From: Parcubacteria group bacterium CG08_land_8_20_14_0_20_43_9 | Lineage (GTDB): Bacteria > Patescibacteriota > Minisyncoccia > Minisyncoccales > PEYH01 | Assembly (NCBI GenBank): GCA_002774465.1 | Contig: PEYH01000004.1 | Location: 1 to 16,539 of the forward strand | DNA length: 16,539 bases | Direction of reading: 5' to 3' | Shown: in pieces, positions 6,976-15,534 of the stretch | Layout of the letters: each line of letters opens with the position of its first letter | Numbering within the stretch: the first letter of the stretch is position 1 | Position numbers and translations under genes: made by a program | Notes under the pieces: model-generated | The model's input: the letters and a program-made list of their open reading frames with translations, nothing else | What the model was told of the DNA's origin: nothing | Databases searched by the model: none

Positions 6976-7006
6976 GATGCTTGCTCGATTACAGGGCAAG
7001 CTTATC
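6976..7006 (+). other. Possible leader hairpin upstream of nrdD
   Basis: GCTTGC (6979-6984) and GCAAGC (6996-7001) are exact inverted repeats around an 11-base loop. GAT (6976-6978) and ATC (7004-7006) could extend the stem across a two-base bulge. It ends 11 bases before the nrdD start codon, inside the predicted leader. The stem is short and no T-run follows, so a role in translation control is only a possibility. Confidence 0.3.
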
Positions 7007-7017
7007 CTATCGGGCCA

Positions 7018-9120
7018 ATGACTAAAATCACTAAAGTAAAAAAGAGAGATGGGTCAATTGTTGATTTTGAACAGGAGAAGATGGCCAAGGCGATATATAA
7101 AGCCATCACTGCTACCGGCCAAGCCGATGGTTCTTTGTCTAAAAAATTAGCCAAAAAAGTAAGCGATATTTTGAGCCGCCGCTTTGAGGAAAATGAAATT
7201 CCCGGCGTAGAGCAAATACAAGATATAGTGGAAGAGGTCTTGATAGCCGAAAACCTTACAGAAACAGCAAGGGCGTATATTCTTTACAGGGAGCAGAGAA
7301 GAATAACGAGAGAAGCGGTCGCTGTCAGCGAAGAAGCGGTTGACAGGGTCGACCAGTATTTAGACCAGCTTGATTGGGAAGTAAAGGAAAATGCCAATAT
7401 GACCTTTTCTTTGCAAGGGCTTAACCATTACGGGGTTTCGTATATTGTAAAAAAATATTGGTTGAACAAGATTTTCCCTAAAGAAATCAGGCAAGCGGTT
7501 GAGGAAAACGATTTTCATATTCACAATTTAGACACCCTGGGTCTTTATTGCGCTGGTTGGGATTTGTATGATTTTTTGCTCCGCGGCTTCGGCGGGGCAA
7601 CAGGGAAAGTAGAGTCAAAACCGCCGAAACATTTCCGAGCCGCCTTAGGCCAGGTAGTGAATTTCATGTTCACGCTCCAAGGCGAAATTGCCGGAGCAGT
7701 GGCTTTCTCCAATTTTGACACTCTTTTGGCGCCCTTTATCCGTTACGACAATTTAGATTACGGGCAAGTGAAGCAATCCTTGCAGGAATTTTTGTTTAAT
7801 ATGGCCGTGCCTACCAGAGTGGGATTCCAGAACCCGTTTTCCAATATAACCCTGGATTTAAGGCCGTCATCGGTATTTGCGAACCAGCCGGTTATCTGGG
7901 GAGGCAAACCGCAGGCAGAGACCTATAAGGATTTTGAGGAAGAGATGAGAATTTTTGACAAGGCCTTGTATGAAACAATGCTTGAAGGAGACAGATACGG
8001 TCGGCCTTTCCATTTTCCCATTCCGACCATAAACATAACCAAGGATTTTCCCTGGGATGAACCGGTTTTTGATTTGATATTTGAGGCCTCGGCAAAATAC
8101 GGCATTAACTATTTTGCCAATTACATTAATTCAGATATGAAACCCGAAGACGTCAGGAGCATGTGTTGTCATTTGCGGTTGAATATGAAAGAGCTTCACA
8201 ATCGGGGAGGCGGAGGGCTGTTTGGCGCCGGAGCCCTGACTGGCTCAATTGGCGTGGTTACCATCAATCTTCCGAAAATCGGCTACCTTTCCAAGACAAA
8301 AAAGGGCTTTTTTGAACGGCTCGGGAAAATGATGGATTTAGCCAAAGGGAGTTTGGAAATCAAGAGAAAAACGATAGAAAATTACATTGAGAAGGGGCTT
8401 TATCCTTATTCAAAATATTACTTGAGCGGAGTCAAGCAAGCCAAAGGAGCATATTATGCCAACCACTTCTCCACCATTGGGTTGATCGGGATGAACGAGG
8501 CGCTTATGAATTTTTTAGGGGAAGATATTGCCTCTGCTCCGGGGAGAAAATTTGCCCTAGAGATAATGGATTTTATGAGAGAACGTCTTTTGCAATACCA
8601 GGAAGAGACCGGTCATATATACAATCTGGAAGCCACGCCTGCCGAAAGCACTGGATATCGCTTGGCCCAAAAGGACAAGGAAAAATATCCCAACATTATT
8701 ACTGCCGGAGCGCCGGAGGTTCCCTATTATACGAACTCCAGCCAGCTGCCCGTCAATTATACGGATGATGTTTTTGAGGCCTTGAAGCTTCAGGATGAGT
8801 TGCAGTGCCGCTATACCGGCGGCACGGTTCTGCATATTTTTGCGGGTGAACGGTTATCCGGAGCAGAGGCGGTTAAGAGTTTGGTGAAGAACGTTTTTAC
8901 CAAATTCAAACTGCCGTATATCACCTTGACTCCCACTTTTTCCATTTGCCCGGTTCATGGATATATCGCCGGGGAGCATTTCAAGTGTCCAAAGTGCGTG
9001 GTGGAGCAGGTTTGCGAGGTTTATTCAAGGGTGGTTGGCTACCTCCGACCCGTGAAGCAATGGAACAAGGGGAAACAGCGGGAATTTGAAGACAGGAAAG
9101 AGTTTGCGCTCAAGATATGA
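7018..9120 (+). CDS. nrdD: Anaerobic ribonucleoside-triphosphate reductase (class III)
   Basis: A 700-residue glycyl-radical enzyme reducing ribonucleoside triphosphates to deoxyribonucleotides without oxygen. An ATP-cone regulatory domain occupies about residues 1-95 (TKITKVKKRDGSIVDFEQEK onward). The barrel domain carries the SMCCHLRLN motif with the active-site cysteine pair at 383-384, followed by a Gly-rich GGGGLFGAG segment. Near the C-terminus a zinc site (C-P-x-H through C-P-K-C) precedes the glycyl-radical motif RVVGYL, with the radical glycine at 674. The SMCC form resembles the Thermotoga-type enzyme. Length is normal. It starts without a Shine-Dalgarno motif after a dedicated promoter, and its TGA overlaps the nrdG ATG by four bases. 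Confidence 0.97.
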   Translation: MTKITKVKKRDGSIVDFEQEKMAKAIYKAITATGQADGSLSKKLAKKVSDILSRRFEENEIPGVEQIQDIVEEVLIAENLTETARAYILYREQRRITREAVAVSEEAVDRVDQYLDQLDWEVKENANMTFSLQGLNHYGVSYIVKKYWLNKIFPKEIRQAVEENDFHIHNLDTLGLYCAGWDLYDFLLRGFGGATGKVESKPPKHFRAALGQVVNFMFTLQGEIAGAVAFSNFDTLLAPFIRYDNLDYGQVKQSLQEFLFNMAVPTRVGFQNPFSNITLDLRPSSVFANQPVIWGGKPQAETYKDFEEEMRIFDKALYETMLEGDRYGRPFHFPIPTINITKDFPWDEPVFDLIFEASAKYGINYFANYINSDMKPEDVRSMCCHLRLNMKELHNRGGGGLFGAGALTGSIGVVTINLPKIGYLSKTKKGFFERLGKMMDLAKGSLEIKRKTIENYIEKGLYPYSKYYLSGVKQAKGAYYANHFSTIGLIGMNEALMNFLGEDIASAPGRKFALEIMDFMRERLLQYQEETGHIYNLEATPAESTGYRLAQKDKEKYPNIITAGAPEVPYYTNSSQLPVNYTDDVFEALKLQDELQCRYTGGTVLHIFAGERLSGAEAVKSLVKNVFTKFKLPYITLTPTFSICPVHGYIAGEHFKCPKCVVEQVCEVYSRVVGYLRPVKQWNKGKQREFEDRKEFALKI

Positions 9121-9818
9121 AAATAGGGGGCATTCAAAAATCAACTCTTATAGATTATCCCGGCAAGGTGGCGGCCACTATTTTTGTCAGCGGTTGCAAT
9201 TTCAGGTGTCCGTATTGCCATAACCCGGAACTTGTTTTGCCGGAGGAAATCAAAAAACATTCTCTAATCCCGGAAAAGAAGGTCTGGGAATTTCTTGAAT
9301 CAAGGAGGGGGTTTTTAGACGGAGTGGTAATCTGCGGGGGCGAGCCGACTATTTACGATGACCTCCCGGATTTTGCGGAAAGAATTCAGGAAATGGGGTT
9401 CCTGATAAAACTGGATACTAACGGCAGCCGGCCGGAAATGCTGGAGCGGATGATGGAATTAAATTTACTGGACTATGTGGCCATGGATGTTAAGGCGCCG
9501 AAAAAGAAATATAAATTAGTGGTCGGGGCGGAGGTTGATGTCGCGCAAATAGAAAAAAGCGTGAAATTACTGAAAAAGGGATTAATCGATTTCGAGTTCA
9601 GAACTACTCTTGTTCCCGGCTTGGTGGAGAAAAAGGATGTTCTGGAGATAGTGAAATGGATTGCTCCTGCCCCTAAATATTTTTTGCAGAACTTTCGGAG
9701 GCCGGAGAGGATTATTGACGCCAGATTCGCTAAAATAAAACCTTTTCTAGACGAGTATCTGGAGAAGCTGGAGAAAGAAATAATGCCCCATTTTGATGTT
9801 TGCAGGATTAGACGGTAA
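9117..9818 (+). CDS. nrdG: Anaerobic ribonucleotide reductase activating protein (radical SAM)
   Basis: A 233-residue radical SAM protein that generates the glycyl radical on NrdD using S-adenosylmethionine and a 4Fe-4S cluster. The cluster motif C-x3-C-x2-C is at Cys27, Cys31 and Cys34 (CNFRCPYC), preceded by the IQKSTLIDYPGKVAATIFVS segment. The CGGEPT motif that contacts SAM is visible at about residue 75. At 233 residues it belongs to the longer type of NrdG activase found in many anaerobes, not the 154-residue E. coli form. The ATGA overlap with nrdD indicates translational coupling, and its last 23 bases overlap the comEC-like gene. Confidence 0.94.
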   Translation: MKIGGIQKSTLIDYPGKVAATIFVSGCNFRCPYCHNPELVLPEEIKKHSLIPEKKVWEFLESRRGFLDGVVICGGEPTIYDDLPDFAERIQEMGFLIKLDTNGSRPEMLERMMELNLLDYVAMDVKAPKKKYKLVVGAEVDVAQIEKSVKLLKKGLIDFEFRTTLVPGLVEKKDVLEIVKWIAPAPKYFLQNFRRPERIIDARFAKIKPFLDEYLEKLEKEIMPHFDVCRIRR

Positions 9819-11301
9819 ATCTTTCTCCAAAATCGTTTTCTTTTCCTGCCTTTCTTTTATAATCGGCATTTGCGCCGGATTGGTTCTGCGGAATGCTTTA
9901 TGGCTCGTTGGAGCGGTTTTTATTTTTTTATCCCTGATATCGTTCCTTTTGCCAAAGAAATTAAAATGGATTGTTGTCTTCTCCTCGTTGTTCTTTTTGA
10001 TTGGGTTTATCAGGGGAGATTTGTTCCCGGCCGGCAGGGTGGCGGGCGGTTTTGAAAAGTTTTTTGGCACGGACGCGGAAATACAGGGGATGATAAAAAA
10101 AGAGCCGGCATTAACCGCTGAAAATCAAAAGATAGTGGTGGCGCTGGATGAGATAAACGGGCAGACAATGGCGCGAGGCGGAAAAATTCTGGTTTTTGCC
10201 CCACCTTACCCTCGCTATCAGTATGGCCAGATGATTGAAGTATCGGGAAGGATAGAAGAGCCGCCGAGTTTTGAAGGATTTGATTATAAAGGATATTTGT
10301 CCCGGCAAAATATTTTTGCTGTTAGTTTTTCCTCGGAAATTGAAGTGGTTAGGGAGGGGAACCGCCTTTCTTTGGCGCAAAAAATTTTTAAAGGAATTTT
10401 GACAGCAAAGGATAATTTAAGACAAAGCGTTTATCGCTATTTCTCCTATGAACAGGGATTGATTTTGGGAGCAATAATCTTGGGCGACAAATCGCGGTTA
10501 AGCCCGGAGTTGAGAGAGGCGCTCAATAAATCCGGCATCCGTCACCTTACAGCCATTTCCGGCATGCATGTAATGATTCTTGTGAATATCCTGATGCTCG
10601 GGTTTTTGGGGCTGGGACTTTGGAGAAAACAAGCGCTTGGCCTGACGATATTTATTATTTTATTCTTTATTATCTTTACCGGGTTTCAGGCCTCGGCGGT
10701 CCGGGCCGGGATTATGGGGTTCTTGTATTTATTCGGCCAGATTTTGGGGAGGCAGAATGATTCTTCAAGGGCGATTGTTTTCGGGGGAGCGATAATGCTC
10801 GCTTTTAATCCCTTTCTTTTGCAGGATGCCGGATTTCAACTTTCCTTTCTGGCGATAATGGGCATAAATTATCTATTCCCCGTATTCTCGCGATGGTTCA
10901 GGCGGATTCCGAATATTTTGGAATTAAGAAATGCTTTAGCGATGAGCTTGGCTGCCCAGATTTTCACTCTGCCGATTTTAATCTATGATTTCGGATATAT
11001 TTCATTGGTGGCGCCGATAACCAATGTTTTGATTCTCCCGCTATTGCCGCTTGTCCTTGTTTTCGGTTTTCTTGCCGCCTTTTTCGGTCTTTTTGCCGGA
11101 ATTTTCTCCTGGATATTTGTTTTCCCCTGCTGGCTGATTCTTTTCTATCTCCAGATTGTTTCTAATTTTTTTGCTTCCCTTGCCTTTTCGTCAATAAATT
11201 TGAAGATTTCCTGTGCCTGGGCGATAATTTATTACTCATTTTTAGGATTTTTAATCTGGCGCTGGAAAAAAGAACACAGATTTTTGATAGCCGGGTTTTA
11301 G
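9796..11301 (+). CDS. comEC: ComEC/Rec2-family competence membrane protein (channel domain only)
   Basis: A 501-residue polytopic membrane protein. Two or three N-terminal membrane segments (about 12-75) precede a soluble DUF4131-like region (about 80-200), and the competence domain begins near 215. The hallmark HLTAISGMHVMILV lies at about 250-263 and is followed by many hydrophobic segments to the C-terminus. ComEC transports single-stranded DNA across the cytoplasmic membrane during natural transformation. The protein stops after the membrane domain, so the C-terminal metallo-beta-lactamase nuclease domain of full-length ComEC (about 750 residues) is absent. The ATG at 9796 was taken over the TTG at 9793. 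Either start overlaps nrdG, implying cotranscription. Confidence 0.88.
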   Translation: MFAGLDGKSFSKIVFFSCLSFIIGICAGLVLRNALWLVGAVFIFLSLISFLLPKKLKWIVVFSSLFFLIGFIRGDLFPAGRVAGGFEKFFGTDAEIQGMIKKEPALTAENQKIVVALDEINGQTMARGGKILVFAPPYPRYQYGQMIEVSGRIEEPPSFEGFDYKGYLSRQNIFAVSFSSEIEVVREGNRLSLAQKIFKGILTAKDNLRQSVYRYFSYEQGLILGAIILGDKSRLSPELREALNKSGIRHLTAISGMHVMILVNILMLGFLGLGLWRKQALGLTIFIILFFIIFTGFQASAVRAGIMGFLYLFGQILGRQNDSSRAIVFGGAIMLAFNPFLLQDAGFQLSFLAIMGINYLFPVFSRWFRRIPNILELRNALAMSLAAQIFTLPILIYDFGYISLVAPITNVLILPLLPLVLVFGFLAAFFGLFAGIFSWIFVFPCWLILFYLQIVSNFFASLAFSSINLKISCAWAIIYYSFLGFLIWRWKKEHRFLIAGF

Positions 11302-11330
11302 AAAACCAAAAAAAATGAGATAATGGGAGA

Positions 11331-12404
11331 ATGAAATTATCTTCGCTGATTATTGCTATGGCTCTGTTGGCGATAGTGCTGATGTTTTATCTTTTCAGCA
11401 ACTCTGAAGATATCGTAAAGTTGGCCGACAACTTTTTGTTAAGCAAATTAAGTTTAGATTTAGAGCAAAAAATAGGCCAGCTTTTTGTCATTGGTTTTGA
11501 GGGCAAGGAACTCACTGAAGATATAAAATCAATGGTAAAAGAGCTGCATCCGGGAGGGATACTGCTTCTCGGATGGAATATAGAAGATGGAGCCAAGTTG
11601 TTAAAATTGACAGACGGCCTTCAGCAATTAGCCCTGCAAGATACCGGCGTCCCCTTGTTTATTGCCGTTGACCAGGAGGGGGGAGAGATAAACAGGATTA
11701 GTTTTCTTCAAGAGCAGACCGCTCAAACAGTCCTTAGGGATTCCGAAGCCGCCTTTGTGGTCGGGGTTGGAAGAGGGCAAGAACTGAAAAAATTCGGAAT
11801 TACGCTTAATCTTGCCCCTTTGTTAGACCAGACCCAGTCAGGCGACTTCATTCATAATCGTTGTTTTCAGCAAGAACAGCAGAACGCGGGAGATTTGGCA
11901 AAGAATTTGATTTCAGGACAAAAGATGGCCGGAATTTTTACCGCTGTTAAACATTTCCCCGGTTACGGGGGCATTGTTTTTAACCCGGAAGAAAAATTGG
12001 CTGTCGTAGAGAGGATGCCGGAGATAGGCCTGTTCAGGGAGTCGGTAGACGCTAAACCGGAAATGGTAATGACCGCCAATGTTGTTTATAAAGACATTGA
12101 CGAAACTTTGCCTTTTACTTTTTCCAAAAAGGGAATTGATTTTCTAAAATCAGAATTGGGCGGCGATATTTTGATAATCTCCGATGATTTAGACCAAAAT
12201 TCTTTGTTGGATGAGTACGGCTTGGAAGATATCGTGTCTTTACCCATAGAAGCGGGGGTGGATATCCTGATTTTTTCCGGTTGGCGCTTGCCGGCAGAAG
12301 ATGGGGTCCGCGCCCTTATCGGAGCGGTTAAAAGCGGCAGGATAAGCGAGGCAATGGTTGACCAGTCAGCGTCCAAGATAATTAAATTAAAAATGAATTT
12401 TTGA
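11331..12404 (+). CDS. Membrane-anchored GH3-like protein (NagZ-type fold)
   Basis: A 357-residue protein with one N-terminal membrane segment (about 4-22) and a GH3 TIM-barrel domain (about 45-355), so the barrel should lie outside the cell. Family features include KIGQLFVIGFEG, the AVDQEGGEINRI segment, AVKHFPGYG at 205-213, and IISDDLD with the expected nucleophile Asp285. NagZ enzymes normally continue KHFPGHGD-T-x-x-D-S-H, which supplies the acid/base Asp-His pair. Here the segment reads YGGIVFNPEE, so that pair is missing. It may be another GH3 specificity or a degenerate enzyme. Beta-N-acetylhexosaminidase or peptidoglycan-sugar activity is therefore uncertain. A GATAAT-GGGAGA-ATG sequence covers the start, and the stop overlaps the GH1 start. 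Confidence 0.82.
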   Translation: MKLSSLIIAMALLAIVLMFYLFSNSEDIVKLADNFLLSKLSLDLEQKIGQLFVIGFEGKELTEDIKSMVKELHPGGILLLGWNIEDGAKLLKLTDGLQQLALQDTGVPLFIAVDQEGGEINRISFLQEQTAQTVLRDSEAAFVVGVGRGQELKKFGITLNLAPLLDQTQSGDFIHNRCFQQEQQNAGDLAKNLISGQKMAGIFTAVKHFPGYGGIVFNPEEKLAVVERMPEIGLFRESVDAKPEMVMTANVVYKDIDETLPFTFSKKGIDFLKSELGGDILIISDDLDQNSLLDEYGLEDIVSLPIEAGVDILIFSGWRLPAEDGVRALIGAVKSGRISEAMVDQSASKIIKLKMNF

Positions 12405-13579
12405 TGATTCTAAAATTCCCGGACAATTTTTTATGGGGAAGCGCCACCTCGGCTTATCAGGTTGAGGGCGGGAATAGATTTTCTGATTGGGAGATAACTC
12501 CGCCCGAGGCCGGGCAAGGCCCGGCTGGCATTGCCTGCGACCATTATAATCGCTTTGAACAGGATTTTGATTTATTGAAAGGGCTGAACCAGAACGCTTA
12601 TCGTTTTTCCATTGAATGGGCAAGAGTTGAGCCGAGAGAGGGAGAGTTTGACCAGAATGAGATAGAGCATTACAGAAAAGTTTTGACAGCCCTGAAGCAG
12701 AGGGGGATCAAGGCGATGGTTACTCTGCATCATTTCACCCTGCCCCAATGGCTGGCGGAAATGGGCGGCTTTGCCAATGAAAAATCAATTCAATATTTTA
12801 CCAGATATGCTTCCAAAATGTTTGGGGAATATAAGGATTTGGTTGACTTTTGGGCAACCATTAATGAGCCGATGGTTTTGGCTTGGGCCGGATATTTAAG
12901 GAAGCTCTGGCCGCCCCAGAAAAAGAATATCTTTCTATATCTCCGCGTGGTTAATAATTTAATCAAGGCGCATAAGAGAGCGTATAAATTGCTTAAAACA
13001 TTCGGTAAAGACAGGACATTGGTGGGAATTGTCAAAAATAATAGCTGTTTTGAGCCATGCCAGAATTCATTGGATAAAGTTAGCGCGGCCTTTTTGAATT
13101 GGTGGCAAAATAGATATTTTTTGGATAAAATCAAAAATAATACGGATTTTATTGGCTTGAATTTTTATATGCGAATTAGAATTCGTTTTCTTTCTCAAGG
13201 GGAAAATGATAGCGACCAAGTTTCTGATATGGGCTGGGAATTATATCCCCAAGGAATTTATTGTTTATTAAAGGATTTGAAGAGATACAATAAGCCGATT
13301 TATATTACTGAAAACGGATTGGCTGACGCAGAGGATAAAAACAGGGAGTGGTATATAAGAGAGGTTTTGAGAAATGTCCATAGGGCAATGCAAGAAGGCG
13401 CGGACGTCAGGGGATATTTTTACTGGTCGTTGATGGATAATTTTGAGTGGGCTGATGGCTTTGGCCCGAGATTCGGATTGATTGAAATTGATTATAAGAC
13501 GCTGGAAAGGAAAATCCGTCCCAGCGCTTATGTTTATGCGGAAATTTGCAAAAGCAATCAATTGACAATTGACAATTAA
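12404..13579 (+). CDS. Glycoside hydrolase family 1 (beta-glucosidase-like)
   Basis: A 391-residue TIM-barrel retaining beta-glycosidase. The N-terminal family signature FPDNFLWGSATSAYQVEGG is clear. TLHHFTLPQWL follows, then the acid/base TINEP motif with Glu155, and the nucleophile motif YITENG with Glu303. The later YWSLMDNFEWADGF motif, which contacts the sugar, is also intact. It is somewhat shorter than the usual 440-480 residues but has all catalytic parts. There is no signal peptide, so it is probably cytoplasmic and acts on imported disaccharides or small glycosides; the exact sugar is not predictable. The ATG shares bases with the GH3-like stop (TGATG), so the two are translationally coupled. 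A TTG three bases upstream is an alternative start. Confidence 0.94.
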   Translation: MILKFPDNFLWGSATSAYQVEGGNRFSDWEITPPEAGQGPAGIACDHYNRFEQDFDLLKGLNQNAYRFSIEWARVEPREGEFDQNEIEHYRKVLTALKQRGIKAMVTLHHFTLPQWLAEMGGFANEKSIQYFTRYASKMFGEYKDLVDFWATINEPMVLAWAGYLRKLWPPQKKNIFLYLRVVNNLIKAHKRAYKLLKTFGKDRTLVGIVKNNSCFEPCQNSLDKVSAAFLNWWQNRYFLDKIKNNTDFIGLNFYMRIRIRFLSQGENDSDQVSDMGWELYPQGIYCLLKDLKRYNKPIYITENGLADAEDKNREWYIREVLRNVHRAMQEGADVRGYFYWSLMDNFEWADGFGPRFGLIEIDYKTLERKIRPSAYVYAEICKSNQLTIDN

Positions 13580-13581
13580 CA
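13558..13581. repeat. Heptanucleotide tandem repeat at the GH1 3' end
   Basis: Three consecutive seven-base units CAATTGA, CAATTGA and CAATTAA, followed by a partial CAA, cover the last codons and stop of the GH1 gene. The stop TAA falls in the third unit. A change in copy number would alter the final residues. The TTGACA words it contains lack a matching -10, so a promoter reading is weak. Confidence 0.6.
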
Positions 13582-13590
13582 ATCTCTTAG

Positions 13591-14523
13591 ATGCTCTGGA
13601 TAATTTTTGCCATTATCGCCTATTTTCTCTTAGCCATATCAGCGATTGTTGATGATTTTTTGCTGACCGGCCCTTTTGCCAAGCCAAAACTTTACGCTTT
13701 TTATGTAAGCATACTCGGCATTTTCGTTTTCGTGTTAGCGCCCTTCGGCTTTGCGATTCCCGATTCTTTAACCCTATTGATGGCCCTGCTTTCAGGGGCC
13801 TTATGGTTTTTTGCCCTGCTGGGCTTGTTTGAATCGCTTCGGTTGTTTGAGGCCTCGAGAGTGATTCCGGCCATCGGCGGGATTCTGCCCGTTTTTACCC
13901 TTGGCGTCAGTTATTTTTTTTCTTGGCAGACAAGGGAGGCCATGGAACCGTTTGGTTCAGCAAAGATTTTGGCATTTATTTGTCTGCTGCTTGGCAGCAT
14001 ATTAATAGGGCTGGAAAGAAACAAAAAGGTTACCAGGAAGAGTTTTGTCCTGGCCGTCCTAACCGCGTTTTTGTTCGCCTTGAGCTTTGCCGCCGCGAAA
14101 CTTGTTTATGAAGTTCAGCCCTTCATTTCGGGCCTAATTTGGATTAAACTCGGAGGATTTTTGGTTGCCTTGTTATTTTTATTCTCTAAAGAAGTTAGGC
14201 CGGGGATTTTCAGAAAAAGAAAGGAACAAACAATTTCTCTTTTCAAAAAACCCAAAATTGCTTTGCTTTTTATCTTTAATCAAGCCATCGGGGCTGGCGC
14301 CGGGATTTTGCAGAATCTGGCGATATTTCTCGCGCCGCTGTCTTATCTCGCCTTTATCAATGCGCTGGAGGGAACGAGGTATGTTTTTCTGCTGGTTTTT
14401 ACGATTATTTTGTCTTATAGATTTCCGAGATTTCTGGCAGACAGGATTTCCAAAAAAATTATTGCGCAAAAAATTCTCGCTGTTTTATTGATAATTATGG
14501 GATTGATATTTTTGATTATTTAA
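13591..14523 (+). CDS. EamA/DMT-superfamily membrane protein
   Basis: A 310-residue hydrophobic protein with about ten predicted membrane segments in two halves (about 1-140 and 150-310), the duplicated five-helix arrangement of EamA/DMT transporters. Features in keeping with that family include a small first segment rich in Ile and Ala, the GALWFFALLGLFESLRLFEASRV-type region around residues 70-92, and a late segment with LSYLAFINALEGTR. Substrates of this family include metabolites, nucleotide sugars and amino acids, and none can be assigned here. It lies 11 bases after GH1, and its stop is one base before the next glycosidase-like gene, so sugar export or import is a reasonable but unproven link. 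Confidence 0.75.
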   Translation: MLWIIFAIIAYFLLAISAIVDDFLLTGPFAKPKLYAFYVSILGIFVFVLAPFGFAIPDSLTLLMALLSGALWFFALLGLFESLRLFEASRVIPAIGGILPVFTLGVSYFFSWQTREAMEPFGSAKILAFICLLLGSILIGLERNKKVTRKSFVLAVLTAFLFALSFAAAKLVYEVQPFISGLIWIKLGGFLVALLFLFSKEVRPGIFRKRKEQTISLFKKPKIALLFIFNQAIGAGAGILQNLAIFLAPLSYLAFINALEGTRYVFLLVFTIILSYRFPRFLADRISKKIIAQKILAVLLIIMGLIFLII

Positions 14524-14524
14524 T

Positions 14525-15508
14525 ATGCCTAAAATTCTTAAAATCGTTTCGTCTGTTCTCGGGATAATAATAATCGGCATTTTGGTGTTTTTGCTTGTGG
14601 GCAAAGCAACCCCAGCTGAAAACATTACTTGGGGAGCTGTTTTTTCCCAGAAACACTCTGAACTGATGGGGCTTGATTGGAAAGAGAATTATTTGGCAAT
14701 ATTGGATGAATTGCAAATCAGGGAATTCAAGTTGATTGCTTACTGGGATTTGATAGAGAAAGAGTCCGGAGTTTTTGATTTTACTGATATGGATTGGCAG
14801 ATTGAGCAGGCGGAGAAAAGAGGCGCGGAAGTTCTTTTGGTTATCGGCAGAAAAGTGCCGCGCTGGCCGGAATGTCATGTGCCGAAGTGGATAAGTTCAT
14901 TAAGCGCGGAGGAGCAAAAACAAAAAACCCTGGAAATGGTTGAGAGGATTGTTTTGAGATATAAAGACAGCCCGGCCATAAAATATTGGCAGGTTGAAAA
15001 TGAGCCGCTTTACCCCTTCGGCGAATGCGCTCTTTTCGGGGACGAATTCCTGAAACAGGAAATAGGCACGGTTAAATCCTTCAGCAGCAAGCCGGTGGTT
15101 ATTTCCGACAGCGGAGAATATTCTCTATGGTTCAAGGCCGCGAAATTGGGAGATGTTTTGGGTTTCACGCTTTATAAAAATGTTTGGTTTAAGGAGATTA
15201 AAAGGTACATTACTTACCCTTTTCCGGCCGTTTATTATAACCGCAAGGCCTGGCTGATTAAAAAAATTTTCAATAAGGCGTCAATTTGCGTGGAGCTTCA
15301 GGCCGAGCCATGGGGTCCTACCCTTTTGTATGATTCGCCCCTGGAAGAGCAGGCCAAATCAATGGATTTGCAGAAATTGAGGAAAATAATCCGGTTCGCC
15401 AAAGATACCGGAACAGATACTTTTTACCTTTGGGGAGCGGAGTGGTGGTATTGGATGAAAGAAAAACAAAATCAACCCGAAATTTGGAATGAAATCAAGG
15501 GATTATAA
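14525..15508 (+). CDS. Membrane-anchored TIM-barrel glycoside hydrolase (GH39/GH5/GH42-like)
   Basis: A 327-residue protein with an N-terminal membrane segment (about 5-26) and an extracellular barrel domain. The pattern is that of clan GH-A: YWDLIEKESGVFDFTDMDW is the usual strand-3 region, YWQVENEP provides the acid/base Glu160, and CVELQAEPWG provides the probable nucleophile Glu257. A short LWGAEWWYWM segment near the C-terminus fits the aromatic substrate platform. I cannot decide between family 39, 5 or 42, and the sugar is unknown. It starts one base after the EamA-like gene without a Shine-Dalgarno motif and is the last gene before a repeat-bearing intergenic region. Confidence 0.8.
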   Translation: MPKILKIVSSVLGIIIIGILVFLLVGKATPAENITWGAVFSQKHSELMGLDWKENYLAILDELQIREFKLIAYWDLIEKESGVFDFTDMDWQIEQAEKRGAEVLLVIGRKVPRWPECHVPKWISSLSAEEQKQKTLEMVERIVLRYKDSPAIKYWQVENEPLYPFGECALFGDEFLKQEIGTVKSFSSKPVVISDSGEYSLWFKAAKLGDVLGFTLYKNVWFKEIKRYITYPFPAVYYNRKAWLIKKIFNKASICVELQAEPWGPTLLYDSPLEEQAKSMDLQKLRKIIRFAKDTGTDTFYLWGAEWWYWMKEKQNQPEIWNEIKGL

Positions 15509-15534
15509 AAATACCCGCCCGATTAAGACATAAG

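Noticed and set aside
13562..13590. Promoter for the EamA-like gene from the TTGACA words
   Set aside because: No acceptable -10 lies 16-18 bases downstream of either TTGACA. The words are explained by the heptanucleotide repeat.
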